From contig JALUZN010000238.1 in assembly GCA_027011835.1 (NCBI GenBank), positions 1 to 8,982 of the forward strand: a DNA stretch of 8,982 bases. The letters are read 5' to 3'. Of the stretch, positions 1 to 7,456 are shown in pieces (positions within the stretch are counted from its first letter, which is position 1; every line of letters begins with the position of its first letter). The notes under the pieces are model-generated. The model was not told where the DNA came from and ran no database searches. It worked only from the letters and a program-made list of their open reading frames with translations. This DNA is from Draconibacterium sp. (lineage in GTDB: Bacteria > Bacteroidota > Bacteroidia > Bacteroidales > Prolixibacteraceae). A program made the position numbers and the translations under genes.

Positions 1-407
1 ATCTAAAAGCACTCGAGTATTTATCGCCGGGCGAAGAGGAACAGTTCTATTTTCTGAAATTTCAGGAGATGATGCGTTTCGCCTATAAAAGAGAAGTACT
101 GGAGCAAATTAAATGGGCCGAAGAGATGGCTGCTTTTAACCGCGAAAAACAGAAGGTATTTTTAAATTTTTCATTACGGCTAATTCGCGAATATTTTGTT
201 TTAAATATGAAACAGAGCAGCATTGTCTATCTCACGAAACCTGAAAAAGAGTGGGGAGCCCGGTTTGCACCTTTTATTAACGAGCGAAATATTTCGCAAT
301 TTTTTAAAGAGTTCGAACTGGCAATAAAACACATTTCGATGAATGGAAATCAGAAAATTATTTTCCTCGACCTTGCACTCCGAATGGTTCGACTTATAAA
401 ACGTTAG
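1..407 (+). CDS. holB: DNA polymerase III delta' subunit, C-terminal part (partial at window edge)
   Basis: The frame is open from base 3 and ends at TAG 405-407, giving about 135 C-terminal residues of a gene that begins left of the window. The delta' subunit belongs to the clamp-loader complex that loads the sliding clamp during replication, in the cytoplasm. The visible part is the helical C-terminal collar domain and lacks the ATPase-like and zinc regions. Recognition rests on the Bacteroidota pattern: a Lys/Arg- and Trp-containing helix, then a segment reading FAPFINERNI near the end (codons around 258-287), and a final helix ending in LIKR. The next gene is a PSP1/RicT protein, the usual neighbour of holB in this phylum. 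The first ATG in the frame (69) is internal and should not be taken as the start. I am fairly sure of the family; no catalytic residue can be checked in this fragment. Confidence 0.85.
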   Translation, partial: LKALEYLSPGEEEQFYFLKFQEMMRFAYKREVLEQIKWAEEMAAFNREKQKVFLNFSLRLIREYFVLNMKQSSIVYLTKPEKEWGARFAPFINERNISQFFKEFELAIKHISMNGNQKIIFLDLALRMVRLIKR

Positions 408-487
408 CAAACAGGCTGTTCTACAACACTCGCTACGAATTTTCAGGTAGTTGGTATTAAAAACTCATTTTCTTTGCGAATTATCAC

Positions 488-495
488 TATTTTTG
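488..495 (+). promoter_or_regulatory. Putative Bacteroidota -7 promoter element upstream of ricT
   Basis: The octamer TATTTTTG matches the Bacteroidota primary sigma factor -7 consensus TAnnTTTG exactly. It ends 53 bases before the ricT ATG, leaving a 5' leader of roughly 45 bases. No convincing TTTG -33 element lies at the usual spacing of about 20 bases; the nearest TTTG (473-476) is only 11 bases upstream. The DNA is AT-rich, so a chance match is possible. It would allow ricT-gldH to be transcribed separately from holB. Confidence 0.35.
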
Positions 496-548
496 TGTTG
501 AATGTAATTTTTATTAGCTTAACGCGATTAAACGGCTACGGTTAAATT

Positions 549-1679
549 ATGCAACATGTCGATACCATAGAAAGAGGTGCATGCAGTTCTAAAACAGGGA
601 ACTGTGCAAAGTTACATGTTACCGATTGGTTAAAAGATATTCAGTCGGTTACTCTGCTAAATAGTATTGTTGAAGTGCGGTTTAAGAACACACGCAAAGA
701 CTATTACCGGAATGTAAACAACCTCAAGCTGAAAGTTGGCGATATTGTTGCCGTTGAAAGCAGTCCAGGGCACGATATAGGAATTGTTTCGGTAATGGGC
801 GAGCTGGTAAATTTGCAGATGCAAAAACACAAAGTTACACTGGTAAACGGCGAATTCAGAAAAATATACCGAAAAGCAAAACAAACCGATATTGAGAAAT
901 GGAAAGAGGCAATTTCGCTCGAACATCAAACAATGATTCGTTCGCGCCAGATTGTTTCCGACCTTAAACTTAATATGAAAATAGGTGACGTTGAATATCA
1001 GGGCGACCGAACAAAAGCTATATTCTACTATATTGCCGACGGGCGTGTCGATTTTCGGGAACTGATTAAAGTGCTTGCCGAGAATTTTCATATCCGGGTT
1101 GAGATGAAACAAATTGGAGCACGGCAGGAGGCTGGCCGCATTGGCGGGATTGGCCCGTGCGGAAGAGAAATTTGTTGCTCTACCTGGATGCATAATTTTG
1201 TTTCGGTAACAACAAATTCGGCACGCAATCAGGAGCTTTCTCTCAACCCACAGAAACTGGCCGGCCAGTGTGGAAAATTAAAGTGTTGCCTCAATTTCGA
1301 GCTTGCTACTTATATGGATGCTCAAAGAAATTTTCCTCCTAATAATATTCCTCTTGAAACAGAAATGGGATTGTACTATTTTCTTAAAGCCGATATTTTG
1401 AATGGTACCTATTCGTATATGTTACAGGGGAATACACCTTCGGCACAGATAGTTGTTCCGGTAAAAAGGGTTAAAGAGATTCAACGGCTAAACAAACAGG
1501 GGAAAAAACCGGAGAAACTTTTGCTAACCGATGAAACCTTTGCGGCAAAAGCCAACGAAAGCTTTCATAATGTTGTGGGGCAGGACGATTTGCACCGTTT
1601 CGACCGGCCCAAAAAACACCCTCGCAAAAAGAAACGAAATTTTAACCGTCGTCCGAACAGAAATCAAAACAAACGATGA
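549..1679 (+). CDS. ricT: PSP1 domain protein, RicT/YaaT family
   Basis: This 376-residue protein belongs to the PSP1 C-terminal domain family. In Bacillus subtilis the homologue RicT (YaaT) works with RicA and RicF in an iron-sulfur complex that affects mRNA processing by RNase Y; the role in Bacteroidota is not established. The PSP1 region spans roughly residues 95-185. It is followed by two cysteine motifs, GPCGREICC (Cys204, 209, 210) and GQCGKLKCC (Cys241, 246, 247), which are the family hallmark and candidate Fe-S ligands. Two more cysteines lie near the N-terminus (12 and 19). The last 25 or so residues are a disordered Lys/Arg/Asn tail that could bind nucleic acid. The ATG at 549 gives the expected N-terminus, with the KLHVTDWL segment at 21-28. 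The TGA stop overlaps the gldH ATG by 4 bases, which suggests translational coupling. No Shine-Dalgarno sequence is evident. Confidence 0.9.
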   Translation: MQHVDTIERGACSSKTGNCAKLHVTDWLKDIQSVTLLNSIVEVRFKNTRKDYYRNVNNLKLKVGDIVAVESSPGHDIGIVSVMGELVNLQMQKHKVTLVNGEFRKIYRKAKQTDIEKWKEAISLEHQTMIRSRQIVSDLKLNMKIGDVEYQGDRTKAIFYYIADGRVDFRELIKVLAENFHIRVEMKQIGARQEAGRIGGIGPCGREICCSTWMHNFVSVTTNSARNQELSLNPQKLAGQCGKLKCCLNFELATYMDAQRNFPPNNIPLETEMGLYYFLKADILNGTYSYMLQGNTPSAQIVVPVKRVKEIQRLNKQGKKPEKLLLTDETFAAKANESFHNVVGQDDLHRFDRPKKHPRKKKRNFNRRPNRNQNKR

Positions 1680-2155
1680 AGCGAAACGTAACACACCTGC
1701 TCCTTTTAATATTGATACCTTTTTTATTCTTTGCCTGCGACCGAAATCGCATTTTCGAAGCATACGAAAAACTTCCGGAAACCGGATGGCACAAAGATTC
1801 GTTACTTACTTTTCCTGTTCCGATTGACAATACGGTTCAACCAAATAACCTCTATATAAATGTACGAAACGATATAAAATACAAATACAGCAATTTGTGG
1901 TTGTTTATTAAAATTGAAGAGCCGGGGGAAACCGCAGTTGCCGATACATTTGAAGTTGTGCTTGCCAACCCCGCAGGAAAGTGGTTGGGCGACGGGTTTG
2001 GCGGAATTAAAACAACACAGGTTTTATATAAACGTAATGTCTATTTCACCAAAACGGGCAAATATAAAGTTACCATTCAGCACGGCATGCGCGATAATGT
2101 ACTAAAAGGAATTACCGATATTGGTTTCAGGGTGGAGAAAACCGGGGAGAAATAA
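1676..2155 (+). CDS. gldH: Gliding motility lipoprotein GldH
   Basis: This 159-residue lipoprotein has a basic N-terminus, a hydrophobic stretch at residues 8-19 and a lipobox-like FFAC with the lipidated cysteine at position 21, so it should be membrane-anchored outside the cytoplasm. GldH is required for gliding in Flavobacterium johnsoniae and is associated with the gliding/type IX secretion apparatus. It is also common in Bacteroidota not known to glide, so its presence does not prove motility. Family features seen are the segment after the cysteine (DRNRIFEAYEKLP), the NLYINVRN strand around residues 58-65, a LWLFI strand, a GKWLGDGFGG turn around 101-110 and a C-terminal TDIGFRVEK strand. 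The length is normal for the family. The start overlaps the ricT stop (ATGA), placing it in one transcription unit with ricT. The domain is beta-rich with no visible catalytic motif. Confidence 0.9.
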   Translation: MKRNVTHLLLLILIPFLFFACDRNRIFEAYEKLPETGWHKDSLLTFPVPIDNTVQPNNLYINVRNDIKYKYSNLWLFIKIEEPGETAVADTFEVVLANPAGKWLGDGFGGIKTTQVLYKRNVYFTKTGKYKVTIQHGMRDNVLKGITDIGFRVEKTGEK

Positions 2156-2219
2156 TTTTTCATTCAAATTAACACGGCCATAATTATTTAGATTTTTTAC
2201 AGCGTTTAACTTTAAAAAA

Positions 2220-2960
2220 GTGGGAAAAAATAAGTTATCGAAATTTAATGAAATGGAGTCTTTTGAACATGTTGTTCAGGCTCCGTATAATAAAATAGAA
2301 CAAGCCGATTTCAGGTTAAAAGGGAAATGGGCAAAAGAGTTTTTTAAAAATAATAATCCAATTGTTTTGGAATTGGGTTGCGGTAAAGGCGAATACACAG
2401 TTGCTTTAGCCGAACAAAATGCAAATATCAATTACATTGGAGTCGATATTAAAGGAGCACGCCTGTTTAGCGGAGCAAAGCAGGCACTCGAAAAAGGGCT
2501 TAAAAATGTGGCTTTTTTACGTACCAATATCGAAATTATTACTCAGTTTTTTAGTGCCGGCGAAGTTGCCGAAATTTGGCTTACTTTTCCCGACCCGCAA
2601 ATGAAAAAAACCAGAAAACGGCTGACATCGACTCTGTTTTTAAATAAATACCGGCTCTTTTTAAAACCGGGCGGAATCATTCATTTAAAAACCGACAGTA
2701 ATTTCCAGTACGTTTATACCCGGGAATTGGTACATTTAAACCAATTCGAGGTAATTGCCGAAACCGACGATTTATACAGATGGGAGCAGCTAACCGAAAC
2801 ACTGAAAATAAAAACGTTTTACGAAAAACAGTGGCTCGACCGGGGAATAAAAATAAAATACATTGCATTTAAATTAACCGACAAAACATTTGCAGAACCT
2901 GAAATAGAGATTGAAAAAGACGAATACAGGAGCTTTGGCAGAAGTGCAAAAGAGTTATAA
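2220..2960 (+). CDS. trmB: tRNA (guanine-N7-)-methyltransferase
   Basis: This 246-residue cytoplasmic enzyme transfers a methyl group from S-adenosylmethionine to N7 of G46 in the tRNA variable loop. The Rossmann-fold SAM site is clear: ELGCGKGEY at residues 51-59 and the acidic GVDIKGAR at 74-81. The family motif TFPDPQMKK lies at 122-130, followed by KRLTS, and the C-terminal part carries KTFYEKQWLDRG and IKYIAF, typical of TrmB. The GTG at 2220 is chosen because it gives the conserved Bacteroidota N-terminus MGKNKL; the first in-frame ATG downstream encodes residue 12 and would remove it. The gene lies 64 bases after gldH on the same strand. It could be cotranscribed with gldH or have its own weak promoter; no clear -7 box is seen in the gap. 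Compared with remembered Bacteroides homologues, it has a C-terminal extension of some 20 charged residues. Confidence 0.95.
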   Translation: MGKNKLSKFNEMESFEHVVQAPYNKIEQADFRLKGKWAKEFFKNNNPIVLELGCGKGEYTVALAEQNANINYIGVDIKGARLFSGAKQALEKGLKNVAFLRTNIEIITQFFSAGEVAEIWLTFPDPQMKKTRKRLTSTLFLNKYRLFLKPGGIIHLKTDSNFQYVYTRELVHLNQFEVIAETDDLYRWEQLTETLKIKTFYEKQWLDRGIKIKYIAFKLTDKTFAEPEIEIEKDEYRSFGRSAKEL

Positions 2961-3062
2961 CCGATTGATTTAAAAGCTTCTATTTTTTCGCTTTTTATTA
3001 TTCGAAATACTTAACCCAATTTAATGTAATTCTCAGATTCAATCTCACGCTTGAGGTTTAAT

Positions 3063-3070
3063 TATTTTTG
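3063..3070 (+). promoter_or_regulatory. Putative Bacteroidota -7 promoter element upstream of the aminotransferase
   Basis: TATTTTTG fits TAnnTTTG exactly and ends 52 bases before the ATG at 3123, almost the same offset as the element before ricT. The surrounding 162-base gap (2961-3122) is AT-rich and otherwise shows nothing definite. No good TTTG -33 element lies about 20 bases upstream; only a TTG at 3051-3053 is near, which is too close. A transcription start near 3077 would give a leader of roughly 45 bases and could drive both exported-protein genes. Confidence 0.35.
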
Positions 3071-3122
3071 TTCTGTACTAATTAGTTTTTATCTTTATAA
3101 ACTGAACCAATACTAAACTGAA

Positions 3123-4499
3123 ATGAATAAAAAAGAGAACTCACGAAGAAAATTTATTAAGCAAAACTCGTTACTTGGCATTGGAACAATTGTTTCGTCA
3201 GGTTCAATTTCGTCGGCTTTTGCAGCGATAAAAAACGAGACCGGTGTACCGGCAATTTTGGGTGGGAAGCCTGTGCGTACCGAAAGTTGGCCCAAGTGGC
3301 CACGCTGGAATCCGGCAACCGACGAAGAGCGTGTGCTTGAAGTGCTCCGAAGCGGAGTATGGTCGCGCAACAAAGTGGTTACCGAGTTTGAGAATAAGTG
3401 GGCTGAAACTGTTGGAGCAAAACGTGCGTTGGCAGTTGTTAACGGAACAAATGCAATTATTGCGGCACTGGTTCAGTTAAATGTTGGCGGCGGCGACGAG
3501 GTTATTGTTTCGTCATATACTTTTATTGCATCGGTTGCAGCAATTCTGGCAACCGGAGCGATGCCGGTTTTTGTCGATACCAATCCGGAAACATTTCAGA
3601 TTGATGCAAGTAAAATAGAGGAGAAGATAACGTCGCGGACACGGGCAATTCTTCCGGTGCATATTTTGGGTTTACCTGCCGAAATGTATAAAATTATGGC
3701 CATTGCTAAAAAGCACAATTTAATTGTTGTCGAAGATGCCTGTCAGGCTTGGCTGGCCGAGATTGACCATAAAAAAATGGGTACATTCGGCGATGCCGGT
3801 TGCTTTAGTTTTCAGAACTCGAAAAATCTGCCAATAGGCGAGGGAGGTGCAATTGTAAGCGATAACGAAGAGTTTATGGACAGGTGTTATTCGTACCATA
3901 ATTATGGAAATCCTTATGGCTCGTCGGTGGGCGTAGTAGGTGCCGGAACTATAATTGCCGGAACAAAATTGCGAATAACAGAATATCAGGCGGCAATTGG
4001 ACTGGCTCAACTTAAACGGCTCGAAGAAGAGACAGAAACCAGGAATATAAATGCCACATATTTAAAATCGCAGATAAAAGATATTCGGGGAATAACGCCC
4101 TATAAACTCAATGAAAATGTTACGCGAGCTGCCTTTCATCTGTTTCCGTTCAGGTACAATAAAGACGAATTCGGCGGGTTGCCGCGAGAGAAATTCTTAA
4201 AGGCACTTTCTGCCGAAGGCGTATCCTGCTCGAAGGGATATTCGCCACTTAATAAAATGCCTTTCCTCGAGAATGCTTTTCAATCGAAAAACTTTCAAAA
4301 AATGTATCCGAAAAAGATGCTCGATTACAGTTCCTATCTCGAAAGAAATCAATGTCCTGCAAACGATAAGTTATGTTACGAAGAGGCGGTTTGGTTGCCG
4401 CAAAATGTTTTGCTTGCGGGAAAACCGGATATGGATGAAATTGCGTTGGCAATAGAAAAGGTGAGAAAAAATGCCAATGAAATAAATAGTAAAATTTAA
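3123..4499 (+). CDS. Tat-exported DegT/DnrJ/EryC1/StrS-family PLP-dependent aminotransferase
   Basis: This 458-residue protein begins with a twin-arginine signal: SRRKFIK at residues 7-13, a hydrophobic region to about 32, and an AFA cleavage site near 34. The mature part is a fold-type I PLP enzyme of the sugar-aminotransferase family. Visible features are the NGT segment (107-109) for phosphate binding, the DEVI-SSYTFIAS segment (125-137), VVEDACQA with Asp205 facing the PLP pyridine nitrogen, SFQNSKN with Lys234 as the Schiff-base lysine, and the GEGGAIVSD loop (239-247). All key residues are present, so it should be active. Tat export fits an enzyme folded around PLP in the cytoplasm before export. 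Family members normally act in the cytoplasm on nucleotide-linked keto sugars, so periplasmic location implies a different substrate, which cannot be named. It has its own putative promoter and lies 96 bases before the hydrolase-propeller gene on the same strand. The signal-less length of about 420 residues is slightly above the family norm. Confidence 0.88.
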   Translation: MNKKENSRRKFIKQNSLLGIGTIVSSGSISSAFAAIKNETGVPAILGGKPVRTESWPKWPRWNPATDEERVLEVLRSGVWSRNKVVTEFENKWAETVGAKRALAVVNGTNAIIAALVQLNVGGGDEVIVSSYTFIASVAAILATGAMPVFVDTNPETFQIDASKIEEKITSRTRAILPVHILGLPAEMYKIMAIAKKHNLIVVEDACQAWLAEIDHKKMGTFGDAGCFSFQNSKNLPIGEGGAIVSDNEEFMDRCYSYHNYGNPYGSSVGVVGAGTIIAGTKLRITEYQAAIGLAQLKRLEEETETRNINATYLKSQIKDIRGITPYKLNENVTRAAFHLFPFRYNKDEFGGLPREKFLKALSAEGVSCSKGYSPLNKMPFLENAFQSKNFQKMYPKKMLDYSSYLERNQCPANDKLCYEEAVWLPQNVLLAGKPDMDEIALAIEKVRKNANEINSKI

Positions 4500-4595
4500 T
4501 AAATCTGTTCAGGTTAAAACTGTCGGGAATCTTTTCAAAATTATATTTCCAAAATGACAGATAAAATATTCCGTTCTTGTCTATAATCAAAAATT

Positions 4596-7268
4596 ATGAA
4601 AAAAATATCGTTTGTTTTTGTCGCTTTTATATTTATTCTATCATCGGTTTTTAACTCGAGTGCTGCCGTTTCCACAAAAAATATCGGGGGCTGGAAAGCC
4701 GGAGTTTCACGAATAAAAATAACTCCAAAAGAGTCGATGTGGTTGGCAGGGTATGCAAATCGAACAGCTCCCTCGGAAGGGAAATTGCACGATATTTGGG
4801 CAAAAGCAGTTGCTCTTGAAGATTCAACCGGAAACCGGGCAGTTATTATTTCAACCGATTTATTGGGAATGACCAAAGCTTTGGCAGGGAAAATAAAGTC
4901 GCTTATAAAAGAACGCCATCATTTGTCGGCTGGCCAGATTCTGATTAATAGTTCGCACACCCACACCGGGCCGGTATTAAATAATGCTCTTTTCGATATT
5001 TATCCGTTGGATGAAAACGAGAAGAAAAAGATTGCCGATTATACGGTTTGGCTCGAAGAGAGAATTGTTTCGGTTGTCGATAAAGCATTTCGTTCGTTAA
5101 AACCGGTAAAAATTTATTCGGGAAACGGCGTTACACGTTTTCAGGTAAACCGTCGGAACAACAATGTTTCGGCTCTGTTAAGCCAATCGGAATTAAAAGG
5201 GCCAAACGATTACGCGGTGCCGGTAATAAAAATTGAGTCGAAGTCGGGGAAAGTTGTGGCTGTTTTGTTTGGTTACGCTTGTCATCCTACCACACTCGAT
5301 ATTAACTACTGGTCGGGCGATTATCCGGGGTTTGCACAGCTCGAGATAGAGAAAAATTATAAAGGCGCCACAGCTCTGTTTCTTCAGGGAACGGGTGCCG
5401 ACCAGAATCCGTTGCCACGGCATTCAATTGCGCTTGCACAGCAATATGGGAAAGAGCTTTCGGCGGCTGTCGACAGGGTTTTAAATGAAGAGATGAGTGA
5501 ATTGTCTCCTGTTTTAACCACCGCTTATTCTGAAGTAGATTTACCGTTTTCTGATTTTCCATCGGAAAAGAAGCTTCGGGAATATGCTGAATCGGAAGTC
5601 GATTTTATCAGACGGTGGGCCGAGAGAATGCTTGCTAAACTCGAATCAAATCAATCTTTTATTACCTCTTATCCGTATCCGTTGCAGGTGTGGAAAATTG
5701 GGGAACAGGCAATAATTGCAATGGGTGGCGAAGTTGTAACCAACTATTCATTAAAACTGAAAAAGATTTACGGATTCAACACTTTTGTATTTAGTTATTC
5801 GAACGACGTAATGGCATATATCCCTTCGGAGGAGGTATTAAAAGAGGGCGGATACGAAGGCGAAATATCGCAAATGGTTTATGGTTTGCCGGCACCGTGG
5901 AAACCCGATATTGAGGATATTATTTTTACTGAAATAGAAAAATTAGCAACAAAAGCAGGAGTTGAAAAAGTTGAAAATTCCGGTTCCGACGGGAAACTTA
6001 TTGCCGAAAGGTATTTCTCGGGCTTCGAAAAAGCGCACGACACGTACAACGCCATCTCAACTGCAAGCGATGGAAATATCTATTATGTGCTCTCGTCGCA
6101 GGCTTACGACAAAGGCGGGCAGATGTATGTTTATTCGCCCGATTCGGACAGTATAGCATTTGTTGCCGATTTAACCGATGTTTGCGGCGAAAAAGATGCC
6201 AAGGCAATTTCGCAGGGGAAAAGTCACGTAAACTTTTATGAACGCGATGGGAAGCTTTATTTTGCCACCCACGTTGGTTTTTACGAAATGATAAACGGTA
6301 GCGAATGTTTGCCGGTAAATGCTCCTGAAGGATATAAACTGTATCCGGGTGGGCATATTTTGTCGTACGATTTAGCCACAAAACAGTTCGACGATTTAGC
6401 CATTGCCCCCGAAGGAGAGGGAATAATTACATTTACAATGGATAAAGAGCGCGGCCATATTTATGGGATTACGTGGCCTACCGGCTATTTTATTCATTAC
6501 AATATGAATAGTGGTAAATTGGAAAACCTCGGTGCCGTTTCGGAAAAAGGTGAGGCGGGAACGCCGGGAGACGATTACCGTGTTCTATGCCGTTCGATGT
6601 TTGTTGACAATAAAACCGGAAATGTTTACTACTCCACTTCCGAAGGGAATATTTTCAGGTACAATCCGCAGATGAAAAAACCGGAGATGATGAAAGACGT
6701 TAATTTACGTTTAGACTATTTTGGGAAGTATTCGCCCGACAATCCCGGGAATATGGGATACAACTGGCGAAGGATAATCTGGTACGAGCGCGAAGGTGTG
6801 GCGTACGGTGTTCACGGAAATTCGGGCTATCTGTTTCGGTTCGACCCGCGAAATTCTAAGATTGAAATTGTGGATAGAATTACTTCGGAACCATCGAAAA
6901 AAAGCGGAATGTTCGACCAGTTTAGTTACGGGTATCTCGGGTTCGAACTCGGCCCCGATAATCAGACTTTGTATTACCTCACCGGAGGCCCGATTTACAT
7001 CGATGGCAAACGGGTAAAGGGCGTTGATGAAATTGCGATGGGCGCAGCAAAAGGACTCGAAAACTTACACCTTGTCACGTATAATATTCCTAAAAAGGAG
7101 TACATCGACCACGGCCCTGTTTTTTATAAAGACGGAACACGCCCGACATATGTAAACTCGATTGCAATTGATAAAAAAGGAAATGTTTATACTCTTGCCC
7201 GCTATAACCACAATGGTGAGGAGATTGAAGATTTAGTGAAAATCGGAAATCCTTTTACAAAAAATTAG
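4596..7268 (+). CDS. Exported neutral-ceramidase-like hydrolase domain fused to a seven-bladed beta-propeller
   Basis: This 890-residue protein has a Sec signal peptide (hydrophobic residues 4-19, cleavage near 23-24). Residues about 30-455 resemble the N-terminal domain of neutral/alkaline non-lysosomal ceramidases, zinc amidases. Visible are GWKAGVSRIKITP (32-44), SSHTHTGP with His121 and His123, GYACHPTTLD with His230, GDYPG (241-245), Glu379 in GGEVV, and Tyr408 in MAYIPSEE; these match the family's zinc-ligand regions. The serine nucleophile segment (GNLSPN type) is replaced by GTGADQNP (265-272) with no serine, so true ceramidase activity is doubtful. Residues about 470-890 contain seven repeats with an x-I/V/L-Y core near 492, 551, 619, 674, 733, 789 and 861, about 60 residues apart, as in a seven-bladed propeller. 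Such propellers bind or cleave glycans, but none of the catalytic residues could be identified here. Periplasmic or surface location is expected. It is probably cotranscribed with the preceding aminotransferase. The substrate is unknown. Confidence 0.82.
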   Translation: MKKISFVFVAFIFILSSVFNSSAAVSTKNIGGWKAGVSRIKITPKESMWLAGYANRTAPSEGKLHDIWAKAVALEDSTGNRAVIISTDLLGMTKALAGKIKSLIKERHHLSAGQILINSSHTHTGPVLNNALFDIYPLDENEKKKIADYTVWLEERIVSVVDKAFRSLKPVKIYSGNGVTRFQVNRRNNNVSALLSQSELKGPNDYAVPVIKIESKSGKVVAVLFGYACHPTTLDINYWSGDYPGFAQLEIEKNYKGATALFLQGTGADQNPLPRHSIALAQQYGKELSAAVDRVLNEEMSELSPVLTTAYSEVDLPFSDFPSEKKLREYAESEVDFIRRWAERMLAKLESNQSFITSYPYPLQVWKIGEQAIIAMGGEVVTNYSLKLKKIYGFNTFVFSYSNDVMAYIPSEEVLKEGGYEGEISQMVYGLPAPWKPDIEDIIFTEIEKLATKAGVEKVENSGSDGKLIAERYFSGFEKAHDTYNAISTASDGNIYYVLSSQAYDKGGQMYVYSPDSDSIAFVADLTDVCGEKDAKAISQGKSHVNFYERDGKLYFATHVGFYEMINGSECLPVNAPEGYKLYPGGHILSYDLATKQFDDLAIAPEGEGIITFTMDKERGHIYGITWPTGYFIHYNMNSGKLENLGAVSEKGEAGTPGDDYRVLCRSMFVDNKTGNVYYSTSEGNIFRYNPQMKKPEMMKDVNLRLDYFGKYSPDNPGNMGYNWRRIIWYEREGVAYGVHGNSGYLFRFDPRNSKIEIVDRITSEPSKKSGMFDQFSYGYLGFELGPDNQTLYYLTGGPIYIDGKRVKGVDEIAMGAAKGLENLHLVTYNIPKKEYIDHGPVFYKDGTRPTYVNSIAIDKKGNVYTLARYNHNGEEIEDLVKIGNPFTKN

Positions 7269-7305
7269 TAGCTGTTATCCGGGGCAATCTTATAAACTTG
7301 TGGGG

Positions 7306-7325
7306 AATGAATAATTTTGTTCATT
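7306..7325 (+). terminator. Weak stem-loop between convergent genes, possible terminator
   Basis: AATGAA (7306-7311) and TTCATT (7320-7325) can pair around an 8-base loop, followed by a T-rich stretch (7324-7337). The stem is only six base pairs and AT-rich, so it would be weak. It lies 38 bases after the stop of the hydrolase-propeller gene, in the 174-base convergent intergenic space, where a terminator is expected. No stronger hairpin was seen there. Confidence 0.2.
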
Positions 7326-7416
7326 TACTTTTAATTTAACCTGCATTGTTTATCTGTTTCGTTCGATGTAGCTGCAAGAGAGTTTGGTATTTTCAGTAAA
7401 GTGCGAAAGACAGGAA

Positions 7417-7456
7417 ATTCAACCAAATTTTTAGCAACACATTCACCAAATTTTTA
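7417..7456. repeat. Imperfect short direct repeat at the 3' end of the GH120 gene
   Basis: ATTCAACCAAATTTTTA (7417-7433) recurs as ATTCACCAAATTTTTA (7441-7456), differing by one base insertion and offset by 24 bases. The second copy contains the TGA stop and final codons of the minus-strand beta-helix gene. It could come from replication slippage or a small duplication of the gene end. Low complexity makes chance a real alternative. Confidence 0.4.

Noticed and set aside
408..548. Possible small gene or RNA between holB and ricT
   Set aside because: No open frame of useful size and no stable hairpin was seen; apart from the -7-like element it looks like plain AT-rich leader DNA.
657..1193. 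178-codon open frame on the minus strand
   Set aside because: It lies fully inside ricT on the opposite strand, has no recognisable motif, and ricT is clearly the real gene.
1531..1827. 98-codon + strand frame spanning the ricT/gldH junction
   Set aside because: It overlaps two well-supported genes in another frame and has no family signature.
4520..4560. CTGTC/GACAG inverted repeat between the aminotransferase and hydrolase genes
   Set aside because: The arms are only five bases with a 31-base loop and no T-run follows, so it is not a convincing terminator or operator.
4582..4587. Perfect TATAAT before the ceramidase-like gene
   Set aside because: It lies only 8 bases before the ATG, which leaves no room for a normal leader, and the Bacteroidota primary sigma factor uses TAnnTTTG instead.
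5998..6381. 127-codon minus-strand open frame
   Set aside because: It is antisense to the propeller region of the ceramidase-like gene, has an Arg/His-rich composition typical of shadow frames, and resembles no family.
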